Shown: positions 27,967 to 36,646, counted from the first letter of the stretch. The stretch: 64,000 bases of DNA from Stenotrophomonas rhizophila (GCF_007667275.1 NZ_VDQT01000005.1:310001-374000), one strand, 5' to 3'. Translations and numbers: made by a program. The notes: a model not told the origin generated them from the letters alone.

Positions 27967-28311
27967 TGTGGCGCCGGGCGTTGCCCGGCGTTTTCCTTCG
28001 TTCCTGCTTCATGAAAGTCTGATGCATGTCTCCGGCGTTGCTGAACGTCGGAGGGATGCCGGGGACGAATGCTACGCGCCTTCGGATGCTTGTGCCGCGC
28101 TGGCGCGCGGTTGCCACGCATGGCGTGGCACTACGAATTTTTACGTGCGCAGGACGATGGCGTTGGCGGCTCCGGTGGACCTCGTAGTGCCACGCCATGC
28201 GTGGCAATCCGTCACCAACACATGCAATTGAAACTATCTGTACGGCGTCGATCGCCGCGCGATCTGGGTTAGGCTTGATGCGATTCCGTTCCCGAGGCCA
28301 GTGCATCGCAG
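27967..28311. other. peptidase-ppc intergenic region
   Basis: This 345-bp stretch holds two SMAG-type palindromes in opposite orientation (28113-28134 and 28184-28205) and otherwise no credible coding frame. The last ~100 bp should contain the ppc promoter, though no clear boxes are seen. Confidence 0.6.
28113..28205. repeat. pair of inverted SMAG/REP elements
   Basis: A reverse copy (GCCACGCATGGCGTGGCACTAC, in two halves around ATG) ends in CTAC at 28134. A forward copy opens GTAGTGCCACGCCATGCG at 28184. The two face outward-in with ~50 bases between them, the common dimer layout. Confidence 0.85.
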
Positions 28312-31023
28312 ATGAACGAGTACCGCAGCAGCATCGTCTTTGCCAGTCCCGACATTCCCCTGCGTGACGACGTGCGCCGCCTTGGCGCACTGGTCGGCGA
28401 CCTGCTTGCCGAACAAGTGTCCACGCAGTTCTTCGATGAAGTGGAACAGGTGCGCACCCGCGCCATCGCACGCCGCGAAAGCGACGCGCCGCTGTCCGAC
28501 CTCAACGATGCACTGGCCGGGTTGCCGCCCGAACGCGCCGAAGCGATGGTGCGTGCGTTCAGCACCTACTTCCAGGTGGTCAACATCGCCGAGCGGGTGC
28601 ACCGCATCCGTCGTCGCCGCGATTACCAGCGCGCAGGTACCGCCGCGCCGCAGCCCGATGGCCTGCAGGACGCCCTGCAGAAGCTCAAGGCGCAGGGAGT
28701 GACGCTCGAGGAACTGGCCGAGTGGCTGCCACGCATCGACATCGAACCGGTGTTCACCGCGCACCCGACCGAAGCGGTGCGCCGCGCGCTGCTGGAAAAA
28801 GAGCAGCTGATGGTGGCCAGCCTGGTCGACAACCTCGATGGCCAGCGCACCCCCGGCGAAGCGGCTGCCGACGCGGCACGCTTCCGCATGGCGCTCACGG
28901 CGTCCTGGCAGACCACCGATTCCTCGCCGGTGCGCCCGACCGTGGACGATGAACGCGAGCACGTCGGCTTCTACCTGGTGCAGGTGCTGTACCGGGTGAT
29001 CCCGGTGCTCTACGAATCGCTGCAGCAGGCCCTGCTGGACACCTACGGCGACAGCGTGCCGCTGCCGCGGCTGCTGCGCTTCGGCACCTGGGTGGGCGGC
29101 GACATGGACGGCAACCCGAACGTGGATGCCGGCACCATCCGCAACACATTGGATGCGCAGCGCCAGGCCGTGCTGGGCCGCTACCAGAAAGACCTGCTGC
29201 AGCTGGCAAGCCTGCTCAGCCAGTCCACCGAACGGGTCGCGGTGAGCGATGCGCTGCAGGCCCGGGTGGCGCACTACCAGCAGCGGTTGCCGAAGGTGGT
29301 CTCGCGTCCGCGCCATGCGGACATGCCGTACCGCCTGCTCAACGACCGCATGCGCGCGCGCGTGCAGGCCACGCTGGAGGATGCCGACGGCGCGTATGCC
29401 TCGCCGCAGGAACTGGAGGAGGACATCACCCTCATCCTCGACAGCCTGCATGCCAACAAGGGGGACCACGCCGGCGGCTTCGCGGTGCGTCGGCTGTTGT
29501 GGCGGGTGCGTACCTTCGGCTTCCACCTGGCGCGGCTGGACGTGCGCCAGGAGTCGAGCGTGCATGGGCGCGCCCTGGCCAGCGTGCTGGACGGCCAGGA
29601 CGCCTGGGACGCCGCCGATGCGATCGCGCGTGCGCAGCGTCTGGCGCCGTTTGCCAGCGGTGAGCAGGCGCTGCCCGCGAGCACGGAGGAGGGCGGCCAG
29701 CGCCTGGATGCAGTGTTCGCCGCGCTGGCCGATGCCCGCCGCCGGCATGGTGCCGATGCCCTCGGCAGCTACATCATTTCCATGGCCCACGACCGCAGCG
29801 ACGTGCTGGCAGTGCTGGCGCTGGCGCGACGCGGCGGGCTGGTCGACGACACCGGCGCGGTACCGCTGGATATCGCCCCGCTGTTCGAGACCGTCGACGA
29901 CCTGCAGCGTGGCACCGACACGCTGCGCGACCTGCTGGCCGACCCGGTCTACCGCGCCCACCTGGCCGCGCGCGACGACGTGCAGATGGTGATGCTGGGC
30001 TATTCGGACAGCGGCAAGGACGGCGGCATCGCCGCGTCGCGCTGGGGCCTGCAGCGTGCCCAGGTGGAACTGCTGGAGGTGGCGGCGGAAAGCGGCATCC
30101 GGCTGACCTTCTTCCATGGTCGTGGCGGCTCGATCAGTCGCGGCGGCGGCAAGACCACCGACGCGGTGGATGCCTCGCCGCGAGGCAGCATCGACGGCCG
30201 CCTGCGGGTGACCGAACAGGGCGAAGTGATCCACCGCAAATACGGCATCCGCGCGCTGGCGCTGCGCTCGCTGGAGCAGTCCACCGGTGCGGTGCTGCGT
30301 TCCAGCCTGCGTCCGCGTGCGCCGGAGCCGCGCGAAGCGCAGTGGCGCCCGGTGATGGATCTGGTGGCAGCGAAGAGTGCCGAGGCCTACCGCACCTTCG
30401 TGGGCCAACCCGATTTCATGCAGTATTTCCGCCAGGCGACCCCGATCGACGTCATTGAGCGGATGACGCTGGGCTCCCGGCCCTCGCGGCGACTCGGCCA
30501 GGACGCGGCGCTGACCAACCTGCGCGCGATTCCCTGGGTGTTCGCCTGGAGCCAGGCACGCGCGGTGATTCCGGGCTGGTTTGGCGTGGGCAGCGGATTG
30601 CACGCGGCGATCGATGCCGGGCATGCGGCCACGCTGCAGGAGATGGCGCGCGACTGGCCGTTCTTCAGCACCTTCCTGGACGATATCGCGATGGTGCTGT
30701 CCAAGGGCGACATCACCATCGCCGAGCAGTTCTCGCGCCTGTCCGGTCCGCTGCACGACCGGTTCTTCCCGCAGATCCAGCGCGAACTGGCCCTCACCGG
30801 CAGGCTGATCCTGGACATCACCGGCCAGGAGGAACTGCTGCAGCACGATCAGCGCCTGGCGCTGTCGATCCGCCTGCGCAATCCCTACATCGACCCGATC
30901 AGCGTGCTGCAGGTGGACCTGCTGCGCCGCTGGCGGGAAAGCGGCGGCGAGGATGACGAGGTGCTGCGCGCACTGGTGGCGTGCGTCAACGGCGTCTCCC
31001 AAGGCGTGCAGAACACCGGGTAA
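28312..31023 (+). CDS. ppc: phosphoenolpyruvate carboxylase
   Basis: A 903-residue cytoplasmic enzyme that carboxylates PEP to oxaloacetate, refilling the TCA cycle. It has the signature VFTAHPTEAVRRALL near residue 155 with its catalytic His, GGDMDGNPNV, the second signature GYSDSGKDGGIAASRW, the Gly/Arg loop FFHGRGGSISRGGGK, and the invariant C-terminal QNTG. Length matches the bacterial family. It is monocistronic, and a REP array begins three bases after its stop. Confidence 0.98.
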   Translation: MNEYRSSIVFASPDIPLRDDVRRLGALVGDLLAEQVSTQFFDEVEQVRTRAIARRESDAPLSDLNDALAGLPPERAEAMVRAFSTYFQVVNIAERVHRIRRRRDYQRAGTAAPQPDGLQDALQKLKAQGVTLEELAEWLPRIDIEPVFTAHPTEAVRRALLEKEQLMVASLVDNLDGQRTPGEAAADAARFRMALTASWQTTDSSPVRPTVDDEREHVGFYLVQVLYRVIPVLYESLQQALLDTYGDSVPLPRLLRFGTWVGGDMDGNPNVDAGTIRNTLDAQRQAVLGRYQKDLLQLASLLSQSTERVAVSDALQARVAHYQQRLPKVVSRPRHADMPYRLLNDRMRARVQATLEDADGAYASPQELEEDITLILDSLHANKGDHAGGFAVRRLLWRVRTFGFHLARLDVRQESSVHGRALASVLDGQDAWDAADAIARAQRLAPFASGEQALPASTEEGGQRLDAVFAALADARRRHGADALGSYIISMAHDRSDVLAVLALARRGGLVDDTGAVPLDIAPLFETVDDLQRGTDTLRDLLADPVYRAHLAARDDVQMVMLGYSDSGKDGGIAASRWGLQRAQVELLEVAAESGIRLTFFHGRGGSISRGGGKTTDAVDASPRGSIDGRLRVTEQGEVIHRKYGIRALALRSLEQSTGAVLRSSLRPRAPEPREAQWRPVMDLVAAKSAEAYRTFVGQPDFMQYFRQATPIDVIERMTLGSRPSRRLGQDAALTNLRAIPWVFAWSQARAVIPGWFGVGSGLHAAIDAGHAATLQEMARDWPFFSTFLDDIAMVLSKGDITIAEQFSRLSGPLHDRFFPQIQRELALTGRLILDITGQEELLQHDQRLALSIRLRNPYIDPISVLQVDLLRRWRESGGEDDEVLRALVACVNGVSQGVQNTG

Positions 31024-31026
31024 CGC

Positions 31027-31199
31027 ACGTATCGACCAACGGTCGATACCTACCAGCATTGCGTAGTGGTCAGATACGCGACCGCCGGTAGGTCACGACC
31101 GTTGGTCGTGACGCACGCAACCCACCAGGGTAGGTCACGACCGTTGGTCGTGACGCACGCAACCCACCGGCGGTAGGTCACGACCGTTGGTCGTGACGC
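31027..31199. repeat. SMAG/REP array: one inverted and three tandem copies
   Basis: An inverted copy (31027-31053, core ATCGACC/GGTCGAT) ends in CTAC. Three almost identical direct copies start with GTAGGTCACGACCGTTGG at 31088, 31130 and 31173, a period of 42-43 bp, each folding by GTCACGACC/GGTCGTGAC. The array fills the whole gap between the ppc stop and the thioesterase stop. Confidence 0.93.
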
Positions 31200-31703
31200 T
31201 TATTCCGCCGAAGGCGGATTCGACGCCAGCAGTTCGCGCTGGCGCTGCTCCATTTCACCGCGCAACTGACGTCGCAACAACGCTGCAGCGTGCCGGCGGC
31301 GTTGGTTGCTGCTCTCCAGTTCCAGCGCAGGCACCGGGGTCGGGCGGCCGTCGTCATCCACCGCCACCATGGTGAAAAAGCAGCTGTTGGCATGCCGCAC
31401 GCTGCGCTTGAGGATGTCTTCGGCCACCACCTTCACCCCGACCTCCATCGACGAAGTGCCGGTGTAGTTCACCGAGGCCAGGAAAGTGACCAGCTCGCCC
31501 ACCGCGATCGGTTCGCGGAACGTCACCTGGTCCACCGACAGGGTGACCACGTAGCGTCCGGCGTAGCGGCTGGCGCAGGCATAGGCAACCTGGTCGAGGA
31601 GGCGCAGGATCGCCCCGCCATGGACCTTGCCGGAGAAGTTGGCCATCTCCGGCGACATCAGCACGGTCATGGTCAGCTGGTGGGATTTGATATCGGTAGG
31701 CAT
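31200..31703 (-). CDS. acyl-CoA thioesterase, hotdog fold
   Basis: A 167-residue YciA/Acot-type thioesterase hydrolysing acyl-CoA esters. The hotdog core shows MANFSGKVHGGAILRLLDQ with the conserved Asp region, ASRYAGRYVVTLSVDQVTF, and YTGTSSMEVGVKVVAED. The C-terminal ~40 residues are a charged Arg/Gln-rich helix. It lies convergent with ppc; its stop abuts the REP array with no spacing. It is upstream of metK on the same strand only in the map sense, with a REP dimer and metK terminator between. Substrate chain length cannot be read. Confidence 0.9.
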   Translation of the reverse strand: MPTDIKSHQLTMTVLMSPEMANFSGKVHGGAILRLLDQVAYACASRYAGRYVVTLSVDQVTFREPIAVGELVTFLASVNYTGTSSMEVGVKVVAEDILKRSVRHANSCFFTMVAVDDDGRPTPVPALELESSNQRRRHAAALLRRQLRGEMEQRQRELLASNPPSAE

Positions 31704-31737
31704 GGGGAAATACTAACGCCCCGGGACGCCACCAGGC

Positions 31738-31803
31738 GTAGGGACACGCCATGCGTGTCCAGCGAGGTCCGACTCCACGCGGACACGCATGGCGTGTCCC
31801 TAC
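31738..31803. repeat. SMAG/REP dimer
   Basis: A forward copy beginning GTAGGGACACGCCATGCG and a reverse copy ending GTGTCCCTAC flank ~25 bases. The stems are GGACACGC/GCGTGTCC. It lies between the thioesterase start and the metK terminator. Confidence 0.9.
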
Positions 31804-31804
31804 G

Positions 31805-31835
31805 CCAAAGAGAAGGGCCGCTTTCGCGGCCCTTC
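31805..31835 (-). terminator. intrinsic terminator of metK
   Basis: A 10-bp stem (GAAGGGCCGC with GCGGCCCTTC) with a four-base loop lies directly after the metK stop in the leftward direction. It is followed on the minus strand by TCTTTGG, a short U-rich tail. Confidence 0.75.
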
Positions 31836-31838
31836 GTC

Positions 31839-33050
31839 TTATTTCAGTTTCGCATCGGCGCGCAGGGCGGCGGCGCGGTCGGTCTTCTCCCAGGAGAAGG
31901 CCGTGGCGTTGACCGTGTCACCGGCAGCGTTGAGGTAGCTGAAGTCCTTCGGCTTGCGGCCGAAGTGACCGTAGGCCGCCGTCTGCTGGTACATCGGGTG
32001 GATCAGGTCGAGCATCTTGATGATGCCGTACGGGCGCAGGTCGAAATGCTTGCGGATCAGCTTTTCGATCTTGTCATCGCTGATCTTGCCGGTGCCGAAG
32101 GTGGTGACCGAGATCGAGGTCGGCTCGGCCACGCCGATGGCGTAGGAGACCTGCACTTCGCAGCGGTCGGCCAGGCCGGCAGCCACGACGTTCTTGGCCA
32201 CGTAACGGGCCGCGTACGCCGCCGAACGATCGACCTTGGACGGATCCTTGCCCGAGAACGCGCCACCACCGTGACGGGCCCAGCCGCCGTAGGTGTCGAC
32301 GATGATCTTGCGCCCGGTCAGGCCGCAGTCGCCCACCGGGCCGCCGATCTCGAACTTGCCGGTCGGGTTGATGTGGAACTTGGTGCCCTTGTGCAGCCAC
32401 TTGGCCGGCAGCACCGGCTTGATGATCTCTTCGCGGACGGCCTCGATCAGGTCCTTCTGCTTGATCCCCGGCGCATGCTGGGTCGACAGCACCACGGCGT
32501 CGATGGCGGCCACTTCGCCGTTCTCATAGCGCAGGGTGACCTGGCTCTTGGCGTCCGGGCGCAGCCACGACAGCGGCGAGTTCTTCTTCTTGCGGATCTT
32601 GGCCTGCTGCTCGACCAGGCGGTGCGACAGGTGGATCGCGGCCGGCATGAAGCTGTCGGTCTCGTTGGTGGCGTAGCCGAACATCAGGCCCTGGTCGCCA
32701 GCGCCCATTTCTTCGGGCTTCTTGCGGTCCACGCCCTGGGCGATGTGCGGCGACTGCTTGCCGATCAGGTTCAGCACGCCGCAGGTGGCGCCGTCGAAAC
32801 CGACGTCGGAGCTGTCATAGCCGATGTCCAGGATCACCTTGCGGGTCAGCGCTTCCAGGTCGATCCAGGCGGAGGTGGTGATTTCACCGGCCACGATCGC
32901 CACGCCGGTCTTGACCATGGTTTCGCAGGCCACGCGGGCGCGCTGGTCCTGGGCAAGGATCGCGTCCAGCACCGCATCGGAGATCTGGTCGGCAATCTTG
33001 TCCGGATGGCCTTCGGAGACCGATTCGGAGGTGAACAGGTAGCTGGACAT
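31839..33050 (-). CDS. metK: MetK, S-adenosylmethionine synthetase
   Basis: A 403-residue enzyme making SAM from methionine and ATP. Visible are SSYLFTSESVSEGHPDKIAD at the N-terminus, the signature GAGDQGLMFGYA near residue 120, and the P-loop-like GGGAFSGKDPSKVDRSAAY. The C-terminal half holds KHFDLRPYGIIKMLDL. The start at 33050 gives the standard N-terminus. The frame stays open far upstream through repeats, which is not coding. An operator-like inverted repeat lies 8 bases upstream. Confidence 0.98.
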   Translation of the reverse strand: MSSYLFTSESVSEGHPDKIADQISDAVLDAILAQDQRARVACETMVKTGVAIVAGEITTSAWIDLEALTRKVILDIGYDSSDVGFDGATCGVLNLIGKQSPHIAQGVDRKKPEEMGAGDQGLMFGYATNETDSFMPAAIHLSHRLVEQQAKIRKKKNSPLSWLRPDAKSQVTLRYENGEVAAIDAVVLSTQHAPGIKQKDLIEAVREEIIKPVLPAKWLHKGTKFHINPTGKFEIGGPVGDCGLTGRKIIVDTYGGWARHGGGAFSGKDPSKVDRSAAYAARYVAKNVVAAGLADRCEVQVSYAIGVAEPTSISVTTFGTGKISDDKIEKLIRKHFDLRPYGIIKMLDLIHPMYQQTAAYGHFGRKPKDFSYLNAAGDTVNATAFSWEKTDRAAALRADAKLK

Positions 33051-33058
33051 CAGGCGTA

Positions 33059-33078
33059 ATATCCTTTGATTCGGATGG
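33059..33078 (-). promoter_or_regulatory. candidate operator upstream of metK
   Basis: On the plus strand the site reads ATATCCTTTGATTCGGATGG, with ATCC/GGAT as an inverted repeat. It aligns without gaps to the metF site (20766-20785), matching 13 of 20 bases, with the symmetric ATC...GAT at the same spacing. It lies close to the metK start, a position where a repressor could block transcription or the leader. Confidence 0.45.
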
Positions 33079-33307
33079 AAAGATGGGCGCGCATGATACA
33101 CGGCAAGTCGCGCCATTGCATTGTGGCCCAGCGGAAGTTGCCCGTGGTTAAGCCGGCGTGCCCACCGCCAGGGCCCGCCGCAGCGCCATTGCCCCCAGCG
33201 TCGGCGCCCAGTGTTCCACCAGCGTGACAACGGCGCCCCCGAAACCCGGGCGCGCCCACCCCGACAACCCCAACCCGGTCGACCCCCAACCCGAGCGACC
33301 ACGGATC

Positions 33308-33430
33308 GTAGTGACACGCCATGCGTGTCAAAGCCATGATCCTGCGCACGGGACCGCGCCATGCGTGTCAAAGCCATGATCCTGCGCACGTACCCCGCCA
33401 TGCGTGTCAAAGCCATCATCCTGCGCCCGT
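33308..33430. repeat. degenerate tandem REP-derived array, three units
   Basis: Three direct units of about 39-40 bp share CGCCATGCGTGTCAAAGCCA followed by a TGATCCTGCGCAC-like tail, with cores at 33317, 33357 and 33396. Only the first keeps the GTAG head. The unit includes non-REP sequence, so it was amplified as a block after insertion. Confidence 0.85.
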
Positions 33431-33476
33431 AACCCGCCCCGCCCGTAACCGCACTCCCGTCCCGTACCATCGCCCC

Positions 33477-34520
33477 ATGGATTCCCTAAGCCAGATCGTT
33501 CTCGGCAGCGCCGTAGCCGCCGCCATCGCCCCCGCCGGCCACCGCCGCGCCGCCCTGCTTGCCGGCGCCGCGCTGGGCACCCTGCCGGACCTGGATGCCC
33601 TGCTGCTGGCCTTCACCGCGACCGACCCGGTGGCGCTGATGACCGAGCACCGCAGCTACAGCCACTCGATGCTGGTACTGCCATGGGTGGCGCTGCTGGT
33701 CTGGTGGCTGTTCAAACGCTTCGGCAACGGCCGGGTGGCCCAGGCTCCCGCGCGCTGGTTCTGGGCGATCCTGCTGGCGCTGGTCACCCATCCCCTGCTG
33801 GATGCGTTCACCGTCTACGGCACCCAGCTGTGGTGGCCGTTCACGCCGCCGCCGACGATGTGGTCCAGCGTCTTCATCATCGACCCGCTGTACACGGTGT
33901 GGCTGCTGCTGGGCTGCGCGGTGGCATGGTTCGCGCGCAGCCGGCCGCTGGCGCAGAAGGCGCTGCTGGCCGGCCTGGTCCTGAGCACCGGGTACCTCGG
34001 CTGGTCGCTGCTGGCCAAGCAGCAGGTCGACCGCGAGGCGGACCGTGCACTGGCGGCGATGGGACTGGGCGATGCGCCACGCTTCTCGGTGGCCACGCCG
34101 TTCAATACGCTGCTGTGGCAGGTGGTGGCGATGACGCCAGGCGGGTATGTGATCGGCGAGCGCTCGGTGGTGGCCGACCACGGCCCGATGACCTTCCGCG
34201 GGTACCCGTCCAACGTGCAGGCGTTGCGCCAGGCCGCACACCTTCCGGCGGTGGCACGGTTGAACTGGTTCAACCGCGGCTTCATGCGCGCGCAGGTGGT
34301 CGATGGCCGGCTGCAGCTGAGCGACCTGCGCATGGGGCTGGAACCGGACTACACCTTCACCTTCGCCGTGGCGCGCGCCGAGGGCGAGCGCTGGGTGGCG
34401 ATCGCCCCCGAGCAGCTGCGCCCGGCGTACGACGGCGAGCAGGGCCGGGCCCGCGCAAAGCGCCGCCTCGGGGCGATGTGGCAACGCATCTGGCACGCCC
34501 CGCAGACGCAGGACCGGTAA
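33477..34520 (+). CDS. membrane-bound metal-dependent hydrolase (YdjM/DUF457 type)
   Basis: A 347-residue inner-membrane protein. The N-terminal half has about four to five hydrophobic segments and the family's histidine motifs TEHRSYSHSM and THPLLDAFTVYGTQLWWPF, expected to bind metal. The C-terminal ~170 residues are soluble, with DHGPMTFRGYPSN and VARLNWFNRGFM. Family members are annotated as metal-dependent hydrolases without a firm substrate; one relative is LexA-regulated in E. coli. It is a single gene between a REP array and a REP dimer. Confidence 0.85.
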   Translation: MDSLSQIVLGSAVAAAIAPAGHRRAALLAGAALGTLPDLDALLLAFTATDPVALMTEHRSYSHSMLVLPWVALLVWWLFKRFGNGRVAQAPARWFWAILLALVTHPLLDAFTVYGTQLWWPFTPPPTMWSSVFIIDPLYTVWLLLGCAVAWFARSRPLAQKALLAGLVLSTGYLGWSLLAKQQVDREADRALAAMGLGDAPRFSVATPFNTLLWQVVAMTPGGYVIGERSVVADHGPMTFRGYPSNVQALRQAAHLPAVARLNWFNRGFMRAQVVDGRLQLSDLRMGLEPDYTFTFAVARAEGERWVAIAPEQLRPAYDGEQGRARAKRRLGAMWQRIWHAPQTQDR

Positions 34521-34528
34521 GCCAAGGG

Positions 34529-34595
34529 GTAGAGCCGACTGTTAGTCGGCTGCGCGCAGCGCGCCGGCGGCCAGCCGACTAACAGTCGGCTCTAC
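34529..34595. repeat. SMAG/REP dimer
   Basis: A forward copy GTAGAGCCGACTGTTAGTCG and a reverse copy ending CGGCTCTAC. Stems are GAGCCGACT/AGTCGGCT, a sequence subfamily different from the CCACGC type. It lies 8 bases after the hydrolase stop. Confidence 0.9.
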
Positions 34596-34622
34596 CACCG
34601 TCAGCAGTACCCGCCATTCTTT

Positions 34623-35480
34623 TCAGTAAACCGTCGCGCGGGCCTGCACGAACGAGAAGAAGAACACAGCGTTCGGATCGTTCTGCACCAGGCTGAACTC
34701 GCGGCGCATGCCGTCGACCGTTTCCTGGTCCACCAGGCCCGCCTCCAGCAGCGGGTCGGCGGCGGAGAGCAGCACCTGCTCCCAGAACGCGATCATGGTC
34801 TTGCGCCGGGCCGGGTCGCGGTTGTCCAGGTGGATGGTCTTGATCTCGGTGTGCACGTCGCGGAAGCCACCGGCCAGCAGCAGGTTGCCGAGCTTGGCGC
34901 CGACGAACGGGTCGCCGCCGTGGTCGTATTGGAAGTCGTTGAAGGCCATCCAGTAGCGCCAGATGTGCGGCGAGTACGGATCGAGCAGGAACGAGGCGTT
35001 CATCACTTCGGTGACGTACACCGGGGAGCCCGGGACCAGCACCCGGCGCACTTCGCTGAGCACGCGGGCCGGGGAGGGCACGTGTTCGAGCACCCAGCAC
35101 AGGAAGGCGGAATCGAAGTCGCGGGCGCCGAAGGGGAGGTTGCCGGCGTCGGCCTGCAGCAGGCTGTAGCGCTCGCTGCACCACGGGGTCTTCTCCAGGT
35201 TGCGGCGGGCGGTGGCCAGCTGCGCGTCGCTGAGGTCGACGCCGGTGACATGCAGGTCCGGGAAGCGGCGCAGCAGGATCTCGGTCTGGGCGCCGACGCC
35301 GCTGCCGACCTCGAGCAGGCGCTTGGCGCCGCTGTAGTCGATGTTGTTGAAGATGGTCGGCTCCAGCAACCGGGCCTGGGTGACCAGGCGGTGCTGTTCG
35401 GTGTCGGAGAAGCCGTGCAGGTAGGTGGGGGCGGCAATCGGGGTCATGGCGGTCACGTGGCGCTGGGCCGGGCTCGGCAT
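34623..35480 (-). CDS. class I SAM-dependent methyltransferase
   Basis: A 285-residue soluble methyltransferase. Motif I is LEVGSGVGAQTEILLRRF (about residues 55-72), followed by VTGVDLSDAQLATAR and DFDSAFLCWVLEHVPSPA of the Methyltransf_11/25 fold. The substrate is not evident. The start is uncertain: ATG at 35480 (10 bases after the dusB stop) or ATG at 35447, which gives MTPIAAPTYLHGFS; neither has a good ribosome site. It is probably cotranscribed with dusB. Confidence 0.85.
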   Translation of the reverse strand: MPSPAQRHVTAMTPIAAPTYLHGFSDTEQHRLVTQARLLEPTIFNNIDYSGAKRLLEVGSGVGAQTEILLRRFPDLHVTGVDLSDAQLATARRNLEKTPWCSERYSLLQADAGNLPFGARDFDSAFLCWVLEHVPSPARVLSEVRRVLVPGSPVYVTEVMNASFLLDPYSPHIWRYWMAFNDFQYDHGGDPFVGAKLGNLLLAGGFRDVHTEIKTIHLDNRDPARRKTMIAFWEQVLLSAADPLLEAGLVDQETVDGMRREFSLVQNDPNAVFFFSFVQARATVY

Positions 35481-35490
35481 CGGGAATGGA

Positions 35491-36483
35491 TCAGGCAGCG
35501 GAGGACAGCGGTTCGCCGGCGGCCAGTGCAGTGAAATAGTCGGTGGTCAGGGCGATCTGGGCGGCGGCATCGTCGGCACGGTTGACGACGGCGCGGAACG
35601 CGGCATTCTCGGGCCGGTCCTTGGCGTACCAGCCCAGGTGCTTGCGGGCGATGCGCACGCCCTGCGGTTCGCCGTAGAAGGCGTGCAGGGCATGCAGGTG
35701 GCCGAGCAGGATATCGCGCACTTCGTCCAGCGACGGCGGCGGCAGCAGGGTGCCGGTGGCCAGGTAATGCGCCACTTCGCGGAAGATCCACGGGCGCCCC
35801 TGGGCGGCGCGGCCGATCATGACGGCGTCGACGCCGGTGTGCGCCAGCACGTGCGCGGCCTTCTGCGGCGAGTCGATGTCGCCGTTGGCGATCACGGGAA
35901 TGCGCAGGGCGGCTTTGATCGCGGCGATGGTCTCGTATTCGGCGCTGCCGGTGTAATGCTGGTCGCGGGTGCGGCCGTGCACGGCAAGGGCGGCGATGCC
36001 GCTGTCTTCGGCGATGTGGGCGATGCGCGTGCCGTTGCGGTGGTCGCAGTCCCAGCCGGTGCGGATCTTGAGGGTAACGGGCACGTCGACGGCGTTGACG
36101 ACGGCGCCGAGGATGCGGGCGACGAGGTCCTCGTCGCGCATCAGAGCGGAGCCGGCCCAGGCGTTGCAGACCTTCTTGGCCGGGCAGCCCATGTTGATGT
36201 CGATGATCTGGGCGCCGTGGTCGACGTTGTAGCGGGCGGCGTCGGCCAGTTGCTGTGGTTCGGTGCCGGCGATCTGCACGCTGATCGGATCGGGTTCGCC
36301 GGCATGGTCCATGCGGTGGATCGACTTGCGGGTAGTCCAGAAGCGCGGATCGGAGATGGTCATCTCCGAGGCAGCCAGACCCGCGCCGAGCCGTTTGCAC
36401 AGCAGCCGGAACGGCTTGTCGGTGACGCCGGCCATGGGCGCAAGCACCACGTTGGGCTGGATGTTGTAGGGACCAATCTGCAT
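35491..36483 (-). CDS. dusB: tRNA-dihydrouridine synthase (DusB type)
   Basis: A 330-residue FMN enzyme reducing uridine to dihydrouridine in tRNA. Visible are LAPMAGVTDKPFR (FMN site), the catalytic NMGCPAKKVCN with its Cys, KIRTGWD, VHGRTRDQHYTGSAEY and NGDIDSPQKAAH with GVDAVMIGRAAQGRPW. The motif set favours DusB. The start at 36483 gives MQIGPYNIQPNVVLAPMAG; the open frame further upstream crosses a REP element. Unlike in enteric bacteria, fis is not next to it; a methyltransferase gene follows instead. Confidence 0.93.
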   Translation of the reverse strand: MQIGPYNIQPNVVLAPMAGVTDKPFRLLCKRLGAGLAASEMTISDPRFWTTRKSIHRMDHAGEPDPISVQIAGTEPQQLADAARYNVDHGAQIIDINMGCPAKKVCNAWAGSALMRDEDLVARILGAVVNAVDVPVTLKIRTGWDCDHRNGTRIAHIAEDSGIAALAVHGRTRDQHYTGSAEYETIAAIKAALRIPVIANGDIDSPQKAAHVLAHTGVDAVMIGRAAQGRPWIFREVAHYLATGTLLPPPSLDEVRDILLGHLHALHAFYGEPQGVRIARKHLGWYAKDRPENAAFRAVVNRADDAAAQIALTTDYFTALAAGEPLSSAA

Positions 36484-36492
36484 GCGGCCATT

Positions 36493-36514
36493 GTAGTGCC
36501 GGCCCATGGCCGGC
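36493..36514. repeat. single SMAG/REP element
   Basis: GTAGTGCCGGCCCATGGCCGG: a GTAG head and a GCCGGCC/GGCCGGC stem around CAT. It lies 10 bases upstream of the dusB start, inside the expected promoter region. Confidence 0.8.
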
Positions 36515-36646
36515 AACCACGCAGAGCCCTGCGATCCGGCCCCACATTCAGGCCGATCCGGAAGGCCCTGATGCCGTACGGGCATGAGCAGATGCTTGAC
36601 GGTTGCTTCCAGCGTCTCCACCGGTGCGCGATGGTGGCCAGTTGAA

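Larger units (their letters stand above)
33051..33476. other. metK-hydrolase intergenic region
   Basis: This 426-bp divergent gap holds the metK operator-like site, a possible minus-strand -10 (TATCAT near 33096), a C-rich stretch at about 33140-33300 and a tandem REP-derived array. On the minus strand 33300-33148 reads as a short open stretch ending in ALAVGTPA then TAA with gene-like codon use. It could be a gene remnant but has no visible start. Confidence 0.4.

Noticed and set aside
31027..31199. Possible small CRISPR array
   Set aside because: The direct copies have no unique spacers; the 15-16 bp between them are near-identical, the units are palindromic REP elements with GTAG heads, and no cas gene is present.
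33148..33300. Minus-strand open stretch ending ALAVGTPA before a TAA upstream of metK
   Set aside because: Codon use looks gene-like, but there is no start codon, it runs into a REP array, and it is too short to identify; at most a gene remnant.
31839..33470. An N-terminally extended MetK frame through the upstream repeats
   Set aside because: The extension is built of repeated REP translations; the standard MetK start is at 33050.
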